64,000 nt of DNA, taken from the NCBI GenBank assembly GCA_039881045.1, contig JAYWVB010000001.1:806001-870000 (forward strand), read 5' to 3'. How positions within the stretch are numbered: the stretch's first letter is position 1; the number at the start of each line of letters is the position of its first letter. The DNA comes from Chaetomium olivaceum. Taxonomy: Eukaryota > Ascomycota > Sordariomycetes > Sordariales > Chaetomiaceae. The notes beneath the pieces are model-generated. The model worked only from the letters and a program-made list of their open reading frames with translations, was not told the DNA's origin and made no database searches. The position numbers and the translations under genes were made by a program. This document shows positions 22,017-33,474 of this stretch, one piece after another.

Positions 22017-25000
22017 CTACTCCTGCTTCCCCTCATTACCACCCCGCGCAAGATCCGCCATCAACCCATCCCTCTCCTCGCCAAGGACCATACCCAGCAG
22101 CTTCTCCTTCTCAGCACTCTTCTGCACCAATTCCCAGAACGCCCCGGTGCCATCAACATCGTCACCATCTTGGCTCTGCAGGGTACTCGCGTCCTCTTCA
22201 CGGTCCGCATCACCATCCTGAACAGCAGCAGCAGCACTCTTGGCCGCCTTCTCCGCCGCCCGTTCCATACCCGCCAACAACAGCTCCCTGGGTGTCCCCA
22301 TCTCAGCGACCCGCCCCTTCTCCAGCACCAGTACCCGGTCAAAGTCAGCCACCGTGGACAGGCGATGGGCGATAACCAGCACCGTGCAGCCGGCGGCGGC
22401 AAACTCCTTGCGCAGGGACTCCTGGATGTTGCTGTCGGTGCCGCGGTCGACGGCGCTCGTGGCCTCGTCCAGCACGACGATCTTGGGCCGCTTGAGGAGG
22501 GCGCGGGCGAGGCAGACGAGCTGGCGCTGGCCCTGCGAGAGGTTGGCGCCGCCGGTGCTGACGGGCGTCGAGAGGTTGGTGAAGATGTTGGAGTTGTCTT
22601 GGAGGGGTGGCGTCTCCGGCTGGGGATCGATCAGCGTCGGCTCTGGCTCGACAGCGGTCGACGCTTGCGTTGCGGTCTCAGAGTCCACAGCGGGTAAGAC
22701 GGCTGATGTCGAGACGCTTGCGACGGTATCGGCTGGCGTATCTGCCGTGGCTGGGCTCTCGGCGTCCTCGTCCGCTTCGATCAAGTGAACGCGTTTTAGC
22801 GATTCAATAAGTTCATGGTCGTCTAGGTTGCCCTCAATGTCGAGGTTCGAGCGCAGTGTGCCCCTGTGGTGGTTAGCCAAAATCCCCGAGTCCTTCGACA
22901 GGTTGATAGCGTAGGAAATAGCCTTACGAAAACAAAAACGGATCTTGCGGGATGATAGCAAGACGACTCCGCAACTGGGACAGCTTCAGCGTCGAGATAT
23001 CGACGTTATCCACGTGAACGGAACCCTCGACAGGGTCAAGTAGACGGAAGAAAACCGCGGCCAGTGTCGACTTTCCTGCACCCGTCCGGCCAACGATGCC
23101 GATCCGCTCCCCAGCGCCGACGGTGAAGTTGACATTCTTCAAGACCGGCGGGAGATCATCAGCGTAGCGGATCGTCAGGTTGTCCACCTCAATCTTTCCT
23201 TCGGCGGGCCACGCAGCGGGGGCATCCTTACCGCCCTCGGGCTCGGTCTCGATCTCAGCATACTCTAGCACCCGCTCGCAGGCGTTGAATCCTAGCTCCA
23301 CCGAGGTCATGGACTGGAGGAGAGATGTCAAGGCATTGGTATACCGCAGGGCGAAAGCCAGGCTGAAGCCGGCCAAGGCGGCGTTGACACGGCTGAAGGC
23401 TACGGCATTGGCGACAACACTGACAAACAAGGCGCCGAGCACGCCCATCCGGAACGCCATCCAGCGGGTAGATAACTCGAGCATCCAGGTCGCCTTCGAG
23501 CTGTTGTCGATGAGGCCGTACATGCGGTCCATGTAGTACTTGGTACGGTCGAAGGCACGAATGGTGGAAAGGCCCGAGAGGACAGAGCTGAACTGGTCGT
23601 AGATGGGCGAGTGCGAGACGGAATTGATCCGCTTCACCTCGCGGGCAGCCGTGATGTACTCGCGCGCAACTCGCACATAGAGGACGAAGAGGAGGATGCC
23701 AAAGAAGATGACATACACCGACACCGACAGACTATTACCACCAGTTAGCTCATGCGACCACCGTCCCGGAGCTTCAATCTGATACATACCTAGTGGCGAT
23801 AATGACAACCAGAAACAAGATATTCCGGATGAAGGTGAACGTCTGGCTAGAGAGTCGCCTGTCGACCACAAATGTGTCAGAGGTGAAGCGGTTGAGAATA
23901 CGTCCAGCTGGGACTGTGTCGATCCAGCGTAGTGGCGCTCTGAGAATAGCATGCGTCATGCGCTGGAAGAGGACCCTGGATGCAGTCAACCCGACAAAGA
24001 AGAAGACAATGACCCTGAGAATCTGGGTCAACAGCATAGTAAATTCGATGATGATGTAGGCGCCCAGCCCTAGTAGTTGAGAAGTTAGCAGGTGCATAAA
24101 AGGTCAAGATAGAAACACCTAGGAGACACATACAGAAGAAGATGCCGTGGTTGGTCTCCGAAACCCTCTGCGAGACGAAGTCGCTGGTGTACGCCAAAGA
24201 GTTGACCATTTGAGTGGTCAGCGATGTGAGAGGAACCGTCTCAGACGCAGCCTGCTGTGAGAGCTCCTTCAAACTCCAGTTGCGGGAAACCGTCAGAAAG
24301 TGGCCGAAGAGGAGGATGCAGACCCCGATCAACCAAGGGAGCACACCACCGCTCGCCTTGTAATAAGCCCTGTACACATCCCACTTGACGCGGCCGGTTT
24401 CCCTCTGCTCATCCTCCGTCTTCTTGGACTTCTTCGGCTCGGTTGAAGTGGAGTGACCGTTGTGGCCATTGTGGCCGTTGTGGCCGTTCTCGCCGGTCTG
24501 GGTATGTTCCGATGACGTAGACGAACCTCCCTGCTCGGCTTCCCCAGACACAGTATACCCCCCATCGCTATGGGAGAGGGCCTCGGCGGACTCGACCTCA
24601 CCGCTGCGGAGGCGGACCAGATAGCTCGCGTGAGGCAGTACCAGCTCGGCGTGGTGCGTGGCCAGAATGCGAGTTCTCCCCCGAGCGAGCCCGCCGGTGA
24701 GAGCTTCGTCGACGATCAGCTTGCCGACGTGGGCGTCCACCGCGCTGAGGACATCGTCGAGCACGAGAATACCGGCACGGGAGTAGAGAGCCCGAGCAAG
24801 CGCAACACGCCAACGCTGACCGCCCGAGAGAGTGACACCCTTAGGGCCAACTTCCGTCTCGTCGCCGTCCACCAGAAGTTCAATGTCTTTCTCGAGCGCA
24901 GAAGCGGTGAGAACCTTGCGGTAACGGCCCTCGACGAAAGGAAGACCGAAGGTGATGTTCTCTTTGACGGTACCACCTTCCACCCAGGGCGTCTGGGAGA

Positions 25001-27313
25001 CAAACGCAGTCAGCTGGGGGATAACCCACTCGTCTTCCGGTATGTATTCCGCGCTGTCGTCGAACTTGGGCACAGGCGGCAGGCGGATTGTACCTCCCAG
25101 CAGCTTGACCTCCCCGAGGAGCGCTGCGAGCAACAGACTCTTGCCCGAGCCCGTCTTCCCCGAAATAACGCTGAGCTTGCCGATAGGGAAATCGAGGGTT
25201 GCATTTCTGAGAATTGAGTGGGCTTCCCGCTGTTCTTCTGCTCCCTCTTCGGGGATGTCGGTATCCTGGACCCTGGGCCATGCCACCGTGGCATTGTCGA
25301 ACGTGATCATCTCTCCCGGTTCCGACACGGGTGCCTTGTCTGACTGACCGAAGTACTTCTCCAGCCTCACGGCGCTGGTCCACGCCTCAAGCAGATACAT
25401 TTGCAAGAGGGGCAGCAGAGAAATGGCCTCGTCTAGTTGGTCAAACAGACCGAGCGATGTGAAGATGATGGAAGCCCGGATGTGTGTGCCGTTCTGCCAG
25501 ACGTAGATGCAAAAGGTGACGCTCGCCAGCAGCAGAGGGCCAAGGTTAACCATGAAGACCACGAGGCACTGCCAGATGGCAACCCTCCAGTACTGTCTGA
25601 GCTCTTCGTTGCGAGAGGCTAAGATCTTGCTCTCCCAGTGTTGCTCGAGAGCCGAGTACCTGATCTGGCGCATGCCTTGCAAGGCTTCCGTCAATAGATG
25701 GGCCTTGCCATCGCGGTACTTCATCAAGCCAAAGTGCAGGGCTGTGTACCTCCTCGACAGCATCGAGCTCAGCGGCACCATCAGGGAACCAGCACCCAAA
25801 CCGCACATGACTGGCAACCAACCCATCAAACTGACGGCAAAGCCACCAGCGAGGATAAGTTTGAACACGGCCATGGGGAAGTTATTGTTGTAGGTGCAGA
25901 AGATGGTAACGCGGCCGCTGGAAGATGTTAGAAGCTTAACCAGCCAAACCATTGTTCGCCCTCCCTCTGAAAACATACCTGTCAAGCTTCATGTGGTTGA
26001 TCACCGATTGTCGGGTTTCCGGCTCCTTGTTCTTCTTATCTTTACTAGGACGAGCCGCTCCATCTCCGCTGGCATCGCTGGAGCTGCCCTGGCTGCCAGA
26101 CTTGCTGCCCTTATCCACATTCTGGCCCGGAGGGGCGGTTTCGTACAGCTTGAGGGCCTTGGAGAAAACCAGGGACTGCAGCAGCGAGCTAACCGGGATC
26201 TCAAGCCGGCTAGCAGTAATCCACTTGAGCCAGTTGTTGACCCCAACTTGGAAAAGCTGGCTGAGGAGCAGCCCAAAGACCCAGAAGAACACGGTAGGAT
26301 CGGCAGCCGTGTGCTGCTGGCTCCGCTCAATCTTGGACAGGAAGTTGTACAGAACCACCTGCGGGAACAGAGAGAGGCAGGCGATGACCAGGGTCAAAAA
26401 CCACTGCAGCGCGAGTTCACCGGCGTGGGCTTTGATGAGCCGTCTCCAGAGGGGGCCCTCGGTGCCCTTCCCGAGGAACTTGGACTCGAGGTACCTTGAT
26501 CGAGTGACATAGTCGAGATTGGGAATATCTTGAACTTGCATTTGCCGCTCCCTGGAGACATTGAAGATGTTCCGATTCCAGGAGAAGGTGAACTTGGCCA
26601 GCAGCGACAGGGTGTGCTGTTGGTCCACAAGCCCGGCCTTTTCAAAGATGTCGGGTCGTCGAGAGAAGCCTGCGAAGCCACATGTAGTAACCACGGCGGC
26701 GGCCAGTTGGAGCAGGTAAAGAAGGCCTAGTGCCCTCATGGTCGTGTCTTCCTCTGCACCAGAGAGCGATGCAAGTGCATCGTACCCATGACGAAGAGCG
26801 ACTGCCACAGCAACCAAGAGCGATGACCAAACACCAAAGATGGCGATCCGGAACTTGGCTTGGTATTTGTGTCTAGCAGGAAGAAAAGCACATTGCAAAC
26901 AGAGGAAGACCTATGAAAGATTCAGTTTCAGTTTCACCATTCACATCCGGAATCATCGGGTGCCTTACCCAGCACGCTGGCTCTGTCCAGGCGGTCAACT
27001 CAGAAATCACATTGACGTGCTCGGGCCCTTTCAGTACTATGACCCTTGTCGCGATGGATGCTCCCAGGCCGATGGCGGCACCAAGCCAGGTCGCGACTTT
27101 GGGCCTCGTGTCAGAGAAGGCTCGGATCGAGTCTTCGGTGGCGATACCATCGCGATCTTGATAAATATCTTCTTCTCCACTCAGTTGAACATAGCCCCTT
27201 CCAAAACGGGCGCTCGTCCTGCAGACATAAATAAACGCTGGTATCGTGAGTAGGGCTACCACGACCACAGCGGTGAGGCTGACAACCCGATCTAATAGGT
27301 CGGGGTCCAACAT
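22017..27313 (-). CDS. ABC transporter, ABCC/MRP-type full transporter (vacuolar Ybt1/Vmr1-like)
   Basis: ATP-driven export or vacuolar sequestration of organic anions or conjugates. Six exons (26969..27313, 25979..26910, 24134..25917, 23790..24069, 22928..23731, 22017..22863) with introns of 58-64 bp join to exactly 1663 aa with no frame problem. Order: N-terminal TMD0-like helices, TMD1, NBD1 (Walker A GKTGSGKS about residue 678, signature LSGGQRWRVALARA about 788, Walker B ILVLDDVLSAVD), a linker with NGH repeats, TMD2, NBD2 (Walker A GRTGAGKST about 1324, signature LSQGQRQLV about 1490, Walker B VVLDEATSAVD). NBD1 has Asp where NBD2 has the catalytic Glu after Walker B, as in degenerate ABCC sites. 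About 70 Ala/Thr/Glu-rich residues are inserted in NBD2 before the signature. The ATG at 27313 is preferred; upstream frame extension uses GTG only. Confidence 0.95.
24457..24493 (-). repeat. NGH tripeptide repeat in ABC transporter linker
   Basis: Nine-base units encode Asn-Gly-His four times, in the regulatory linker between NBD1 and TMD2. In frame, so length changes would be tolerated. Confidence 0.8.
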
Positions 27314-28063
27314 GTTGGTGATTTTGTCGTGAACAAAACCTGTCTTGGCTGTGGCTGTGGAGAAGAAGAACAACCCCTTCACCAGGGTCTTGGTTGCGGT
27401 GATGGTGGCTTCGCTAACGATTTGTGGTGCATCGCAATGGTTTATCGTCGGAGCGGTTGAAGTTCAACTTGAAACCGAAGCTGAAGAGGAATTGCCAAAA
27501 ACAAACCTGGAAAAAAAAAAGTCGGTCGAAAGAACTGAGGCTATCAAGGTGCGAATGACAGTGCGAGGCTTAGGCAGCCAGGGATTCTGTGTTATTCACG
27601 ACTCGGAAGGTGAGATACACAGGCAAGAAGGCTGTATTACGTAGGGCATCAATGTATTGGGGATAAGTGCCTTGGTCTTTGTCTGGTTTTGAAGGTGTAT
27701 ATCCCTGTTAATCATCTGGATGGTCTAGAAGCCTCAGCTGCACTGCCCTGTTCTTTGTTCCGGCATTGTGGACTCTGACTTGCATTGTGTAAGTGCAACG
27801 AGGCAACAATTCCCGCCTATCTCGCCCACACCGTGTCCATTTAGCACGCCAAGGAACTCCGCACCGTGCATTACCGTGCATTTCCGGACTAAGAAATAGC
27901 GCTAGGAAAGAACTGCCGGGCACTTCTGCCATTTTCGGTATCTTTGGTGCATTTTCGCCCAGCAGCTCACACGACCAAGCTGAGAAGGGCATTCCTTCCT
28001 TAGCCTACAACTACGTTTCACAATTCCGCCTCCATTGTCTCATCCTATCCTGCCTAATCTAAC
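27314..28063. promoter_or_regulatory. Promoter region of the ABC transporter
   Basis: About 750 bp between the ABC transporter start and the dehydrogenase 3' end, both on the minus strand. A short A-run near 27510. No specific regulatory motif recognised. Confidence 0.4.
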
Positions 28064-29180
28064 CTAACCATTAACAATGCTGCCGCCATTGCAGTGAATC
28101 GTCTGGCCGCTGATAGACGAGCTGTCCAACGAAGCTAAGAAAACAACACATGTTGCGATCTCGCTTGGTTCTAAAATTATATTCGTGTCAGCGGGTGACT
28201 AAGTCTGGCTACGTGGCTTGGTCGGGCAGCAGGTTTGAATTCGAAATAACTTACGAGAGGGCCGGCCCATAGGGCTAGTAAACTGCTTCTGCGCCTCGTC
28301 TGGCATTGTCGACGGGATCAGCGGGGTCCAGACCGGGCCAGGCGCAACCGCGTTGACCCGGATGCCCTTGCTGACCTGCTGGTTGCTCAGGCCGCGCGTG
28401 AAAGATACAATGGCGCCCTTGGTCGAGGTGTAGTCGAGGAGGTCGGGGCGGCCAACGTACGCGTTGATGCTGGCGTTGTTGATGATGGTGCTGCCCTGCT
28501 TCATGTGCGGTAGCGCATATTTGGCCAGGAAGAAGTAAGGGTGGATGTTGGTGTTGAAGGTGTGCAACCACTGGTCCCTGTCCGTCATGTCAGCATATGT
28601 AACATATGTAACACTCCTGGTCCACGTCTACTGTTTATTTCAGAGACGTACTCAGAAAGATCCTTGATGTCATCCACCGCCATTTGGGGCCGCGTTGTTG
28701 AACAAGATATCAATCTTGCCGTCGAAGACCTTGACCGCCTCATCAATCACTTTCTTGCAGTTTCCCTTATCTCTCAGGTCCGTGGCCAGCAGATGGCATT
28801 GTTGCCCGTATTGCTCAACTCGCTTCTTGGTCTCCCGGGCGTCCTCCTCTTCCTCGGGGAGATAGGCGATAAGGGAGTCGGCACCTTCCATGGCAAACAG
28901 GATAGCTGTTGCTCGCCCAATGCCCGAATCGCCCCCTGTGATGATGGCCTTCTTGCCCTTTAGCTTTTCGGCTGGCTTGTATTTCTGACTCTTGCCATCT
29001 TCGGTCGGGATCTCATCAAACAGTGGCTGTGGGTTGGGCATCTTGCTCTCCAAGCCTGGGAAGCTTTGGCTCGACACCGGGATTTCATGGCCTGTTTCAG
29101 TCAGTATTTGCTCTTGGTTGATATGCAAGTGGGAAGCCGGGTGCTTGCTTACCACTCTCGAATTGCGGCTTGGACGTCAT
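28064..29180 (-). CDS. Short-chain dehydrogenase/reductase, YghA/GSP39-like, one frame break
   Basis: NAD(P)-dependent oxidoreductase of the classical SDR fold. Exons 29153..29180, 28652..29091, 28255..28577 and 28064..28170; introns of 61, 74 and 84 bp with GT-AG ends. Motifs: nucleotide loop TGGDSGIGRA, NNAA before beta-5, catalytic YTSTK (Tyr-x3-Lys), PGPVWTPL, and C-terminal SGQTIHCNGG. The N-terminal extension with QPLFDEIP and GKSQKYKPA is typical of the stress-protein-39 subgroup, whose substrate is poorly defined. After NNAA, two bases seem missing (near 28690): the frame leaves the conserved YQ position and resumes at VDDIKDLSE. With them, the length would be 299 aa, normal for the group. 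Confidence 0.88.
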
Positions 29181-30103
29181 CTTGGTAGATTTTTTGCAAT
29201 GTCTCAGAATGGATGAAGTAAAGATTGATTCACAGTTTCCAAAACCTAGGAGAGCGTGTTGCTTTTAAACTTCCCGTCCCGGTCAATACTGTAGTGGTGA
29301 TGACATCGGAATTGCTTGTCGTGGAACGACTCCACAAAACATGCGTGTAAGTCAATGACGACATGAGACGGAACTCTGCAACCCAAAACCGGGCCTTGGC
29401 TTCATCATGAATTGACCAGCTCAGGCAAGTTTAACAAATGGATCAGAAGTGTAGTTTCATATTTCTTTAGAACCAAGATTATTTCAAGCCAGAAAATGCA
29501 CATAATACACACAATCAAATGTTGTACCAAAAGAGACCTACCTAGGTAGATACGTCGATCCCTCACCAGCCTTGGAAACTGTTGACATGCTGCGATGACC
29601 CCAGTTCCATGTAAATGTCGTTACTTAAATATCAAGACTTAGGGGCCATACCTGGCGTAAATGGGACTTTGACGGATGGTTTCACGATGCAACACTCTTA
29701 GGCCTTGCATTTCTGTGAGCTTAACGACTAGGAAACCATAACGTAGCCAACCCCCCGAGTCGGCGGTTGTGCCGGTATAATGAGGCAAATAAGTCCATCA
29801 GTAACACCAACAGAGACCCTTCCAAAACGGTGTCAACACAATTTCTGGGGGAGATCGCAGGACCAGTATATTTGCTAGCAGATTAGAGTCGCCTGAGTTG
29901 TTGTTTAAACGTAAACAACGGAAGATAGGCGACGTCTATAAACGCGGGAAGGGTCCATGACCTCACATCCTCTCACTGCCTAGGCAAGCCGCTGCGCTGG
30001 TTGACAAGCTCAGGGATTGGGGTAGTCCAGCGTCTTGTTGCCTAGATGGCCAAAGCAGCCCGCGGCCCTTATCATCGTAGAGGGTCGTGTCTATGTTCTT
30101 CTG
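29181..30103. other. Intergenic region, moderately AT-rich
   Basis: About 920 bp holding the dehydrogenase promoter and the 3' flank of the CVNH gene. No coding frame or repeat recognised; somewhat more AT-rich than its neighbours. Confidence 0.45.
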
Positions 30104-30656
30104 TCAGCACAACTCGGCCGGGTTTGCGACCTGCCAAAGGGATACGTTACTGAGGTCAAGGGAGGAGTTGAAGATGTGCTTGTTGTCGTCCTGGCAGAGG
30201 CAGCTGAGGGTGATTGTCTTCTTGGGGATTGCGACGAAAGAGCAGTTGGAGCAGCTCGTCGAATAGTTTCCACTGAGAAAAAGCAGGTCAGCATGACCGG
30301 ACATCCAAATAACCACATCAAGGTATAGCATTACTTGTCGTACGGAACCAACTGGCTGCCATTGTTGCCAATGCAGAGGTCCAGATCAATCCTGTCATAC
30401 GTCTCGGTCAGCTGAGAGGCAAATAAAGAAAGGTAGGGAATCAGAAGGGACATGCATACCAGGTGTAGTTGTAACCAAACACCTCGGTCATGTTATTGCG
30501 GCAAAATAAACCCAGCCAGTGGTCGGTTAGGTTGGAACCGACATATGCGCAATAATCGACGAAGCTTTGGGCTTGGGGCGGGTTGTCGGAAGCTGCCCAG
30601 CCCGCGGCAAAGACCACCAGGCCGGCGGGGAGGAGAATTTGGGCAAGAGAGCGCAT
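30104..30656 (-). CDS. Secreted CVNH-domain (cyanovirin-N homology) protein
   Basis: Exons 30460..30656, 30335..30391 and 30104..30272 (introns of 68 and 62 bp, GT-AG) give 140 aa. The first ~22 residues are a signal peptide (MRSLAQ, then a hydrophobic LLPAGLVVFAAG core). The C-terminal part matches the CVNH pattern: IDLDLCIGNNGSQLV, then GNYSTSCSNC, a central SLDLSNV strand, and spaced cysteines for disulfides. Several N-x-S/T sites (NLT, NMT, NYT, NYS, NCS, NSS, NVS) suggest glycosylation. CVNH proteins are small lectins; sugar specificity cannot be read here. The half before the CVNH part (VDYCAYVGSNLTDHWLG) has two cysteines and no known motif. The ATG at 30656 is the only ATG ahead of the signal peptide. 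Confidence 0.8.
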
Positions 30657-31163
30657 TTTTCGATGACAGGAGCAAGAAGGAGTCGAGTTGACTTTCTTGG
30701 TTTTCACCGTTATTGTAGAGGATGTGAGGGTTGGCAGGTGTCTTGGGTAAGGTACTGAGAAGAACGTATGGGGGAGAGGTTGATGGCTCCCAAAAAGGTT
30801 CTAGGTTATTATTGGTTTTTGGTTTCATGATTCGAGGGTTTTACTACTCGGTCGATACTCGGCACATTCGCAAAAGTGGCAGCTGGCCATCCGGTCACGA
30901 TGTATATCCGTAGGGAAGGAGCGGGAAATCAAGACAGGAACGGCCAGGGCGAAGCACTTCCAGGTTGCCCGTTTCCACAAACTTGGAGAACCTGCCTCAG
31001 GTTCAAAACTGTAGGACATATGTGACAACAAGAACATCTGATTCAGATCGGAAGCTGGGCTATCGTAAAAATAACAGGCTGGTTCACGGCCTAGTATTGA
31101 CGAATCGAGTACCCTGACTTTTCTGGATAACAGAGCAACTGCTATCAAATATCCTTCATCCCG
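30657..31163. other. Intergenic region upstream of CVNH gene
   Basis: About 500 bp: promoter side of the CVNH gene and 3' flank of the glycosylase gene. Nothing further recognised. Confidence 0.4.
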
Positions 31164-32975
31164 CTAGCTTGTGATGACCAGGTTTCCAGTATCGTCGTAG
31201 CCAACACGGCCTTCGTCCACGGCCCTCCGCATTTCCTCACGGAGAGGCTCCTTCTCGCCTGTCAATGGATCCCACTCCCAACCTTCTCGCATCCTAACAC
31301 AATGTTAGCGCGCCTGAACATGCCTCAGGGGATACCTACTTGACGATAGATTCACCTGTCAAGTCGCCATGTCAAGACTGACGTGACCGTGGCAACCGAA
31401 ACAGAGAATCAGAACATGCAAGTGATACGTACCACATCCACCGCAGACACGCCCTCAACTCCTTATCCCGGGGCAGAACACGCATCCACTCGGGCTGAAA
31501 CCCAGGCTTGCTGCCCTTCCCCGTCCAATGCTCCGACCTTCCCAGCAACACATCCCTACAAAAGATCCTCCACGAATCCAACGCATACGGCCCCTGCGTC
31601 AGATGCCCAATCTCCCACGCACTCCCAATCGCCCTCTCCCTCGCATCCGCCACAGCATCCACCACCTGCCCACCACCCTCACCACCCTCACCACCTTCCA
31701 ACTCACCATCCTCCGGCCCAACCACCTCCCCCCCCCTCACTCCCCTCCCACCCCCCACCACCCATTGACAAGAAGAAGAAGAAGGATAACCCCTCACGCC
31801 AAACCTCACCCCCGCCCGCGGCTCCCTCGCCACCCACCCCCGCGCATACCTCTGCACCGCCCGGCACCGCACCCTTGCCAGCCCCAGCGGCCTGATCAAC
31901 GCGACAATCTCCTCGGTAGCCGCCTCCGAGGCAAGCGCCTGCGGGGTCGGGAAGCGCGCCATGAGCTGGTGGAAGACGGGGATGGCGGCTGTCCCCGAGG
32001 TGCGGATGAGGAAGGTGATGGCGACGAGGAGGCGGAAGGGTGTGGTGGCGAGGGATTCTTGGATGAGGCCGAAGTGCGGGGAGGAGAGCGGGGGGATGGG
32101 GAGGCGGGAGATGGTGTTGCGCGCGGGGCGGGGTTTCTTCTTTTTGAGGGGGTTGATGGGGGGATTGGGGCGGTGGTGAAGAAGGGGGATCGTGAGTTGC
32201 CGGTGGCTTTGACTGCTCGTTCGGGTTTGGGTGTTTTCTTGGTTTCGGAGGTTGGGGGGGTAGGCTTGTTGGGTGAGGTTGGTTGTCCCGGGCCTGGCGG
32301 GTCTTCTCTGGTGGCGGTCTCGAGTGAGGTTCCGCTTATCGTGGCGGAGGCAGCGTTCGCGTGATCCGGCGAAGGGGTTTGGGGGCGAGGAAGCGTGGCA
32401 CCATCCAGGGCGCCGTCGCCTTTCTTGGGCACGTCCCCGGCGGTGTCCCGACGACCTTGACTGCTGGCTTTGTCCCAGCTACCGAACGTATTGGTGTTCT
32501 GACGCCGTTGCCTCGGTCTGGCCTTCTCGCTCACATTGTCATCCTCCTCCCCCCAGAAATGCGAGACACCCTTCCTCGGCGTCTTCTTCTTCTTCGGCAC
32601 AACCGCTTTGCGTCCTCCATTCGCCTCCTTCCTCCCCTTATCACACTCAGAAGCAACTCCCCCATCCAACCCGCCACCATTGCCCTCAAGCACCGCCCCC
32701 AAAAACGGCACCAAACTCGCCTCACTACCCCTCGCCTCACACCCTCCCTCCAGCTCGCTCCTCCCGCGCAGCATCTCAGCGCACTCAAACAGCAGATCCC
32801 AGTCCTCGGCCCCACGCATGAGACTGAGCTCGTGCAGCTCATCCAGCTCGGCCTGCGGCGCCTGGCCCGAGGCAATAAGCGAACGGAGATACTGTCTTGT
32901 TTCTTCATCGCAGATGTCGAAACCGCAGAGGAGGTCATCGGCTAGCATCTCCCTTGTTGAGTTGGGGTTCGTCAT
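31164..32975 (-). CDS. MBD4-like HhH-GPD DNA glycosylase, one frame break
   Basis: Base-excision repair glycosylase, probably acting on T or U mispaired with G. Exons 31433..32975 and 31164..31293 (139-bp intron, GTACGT/TTAG). The N-terminal ~240 residues are low complexity with basic and Pro/Thr-rich runs and no MBD domain. The C-terminal domain reads PHFGLIQESL, LLVAITFLIRT, then HhH-like IRPLGLARVRC, and the MBD4 catalytic segment HLTQGPYALDSWRIFC with the conserved Asp. It closes with WEWDPLTGEK and a short acidic tail. An acidic Glu/Gly-rich insert lies inside the glycosylase fold (GGEGGEGGG). The frame changes in C-runs at about 32130-32175: the N-terminal frame and the catalytic frame differ by one base. 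The start ATG at 32975 opens MTNPNSTRE. Confidence 0.82.
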
Positions 32976-33474
32976 TATGATTATTTCATGCGTGAGTGGT
33001 CGTCTTGGCCGATTGATGTAACTGGGTTGTGGAAGTAGCTTTGCAGGTTGGTGGTATTAAAAATTGATGAATGTGATTTTGAGCGTGGGGGATGGAGATG
33101 GGAGCAAACGACTAGTGGGATGATTGATTACAAAACGGTACGTACATGGGGTGGAATTGCCTGCTTGTAAAACCCAAACGAATGGGCGAGTGCTGGCTTT
33201 CTCATTGCACATCGGCCGACCCATTCCAAAGCACCACAGAAAGGCGGAGTGAGAGTGGTTTTGAACAGCAAGGAAATGTCTAGATTGAGACCGACATTGA
33301 TTTACACTCCTCAACCCCCGCTCTACCCGCCCCGCATTCCTTCCATCGCTCCAGCGGCTTTCTCGTCCCTCCTTTTCATCTACGCCGTAGAGAGAAACCT
33401 GGGCGGCCTAGCAGTATATGATACATACAAAAGAGGTCAAGCTGTGTGGTGTCCTGGCTCGGCCTGCCTGTTGC
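32976..33474. promoter_or_regulatory. Promoter of glycosylase gene and 3' flank of cytochrome c1
   Basis: About 500 bp; no gene seen. Not otherwise interpretable. Confidence 0.4.

Noticed and set aside
24457..24493. Regular short repeats considered as a CRISPR-like array
   Set aside because: They are in-frame NGH codons within a transporter and there are no spacers; likewise the CTGT, CTAC and CTCA tracts are microsatellites.
24570..25217. Plus-strand open frame opposite the ABC transporter
   Set aside because: Antisense of conserved NBD1; no independent motif.
31328..31380. A 16-nt microexon inside the glycosylase intron
   Set aside because: Including it creates an in-frame stop; the single 139-bp intron joins the conserved WMREGWEWDP segment in frame.
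22017..33000. Secondary-metabolite gene cluster formed by the ABC transporter, dehydrogenase and nearby P450
   Set aside because: No backbone enzyme (PKS, NRPS, terpene cyclase, DMATS) is present and the interspersed genes are unrelated or housekeeping.
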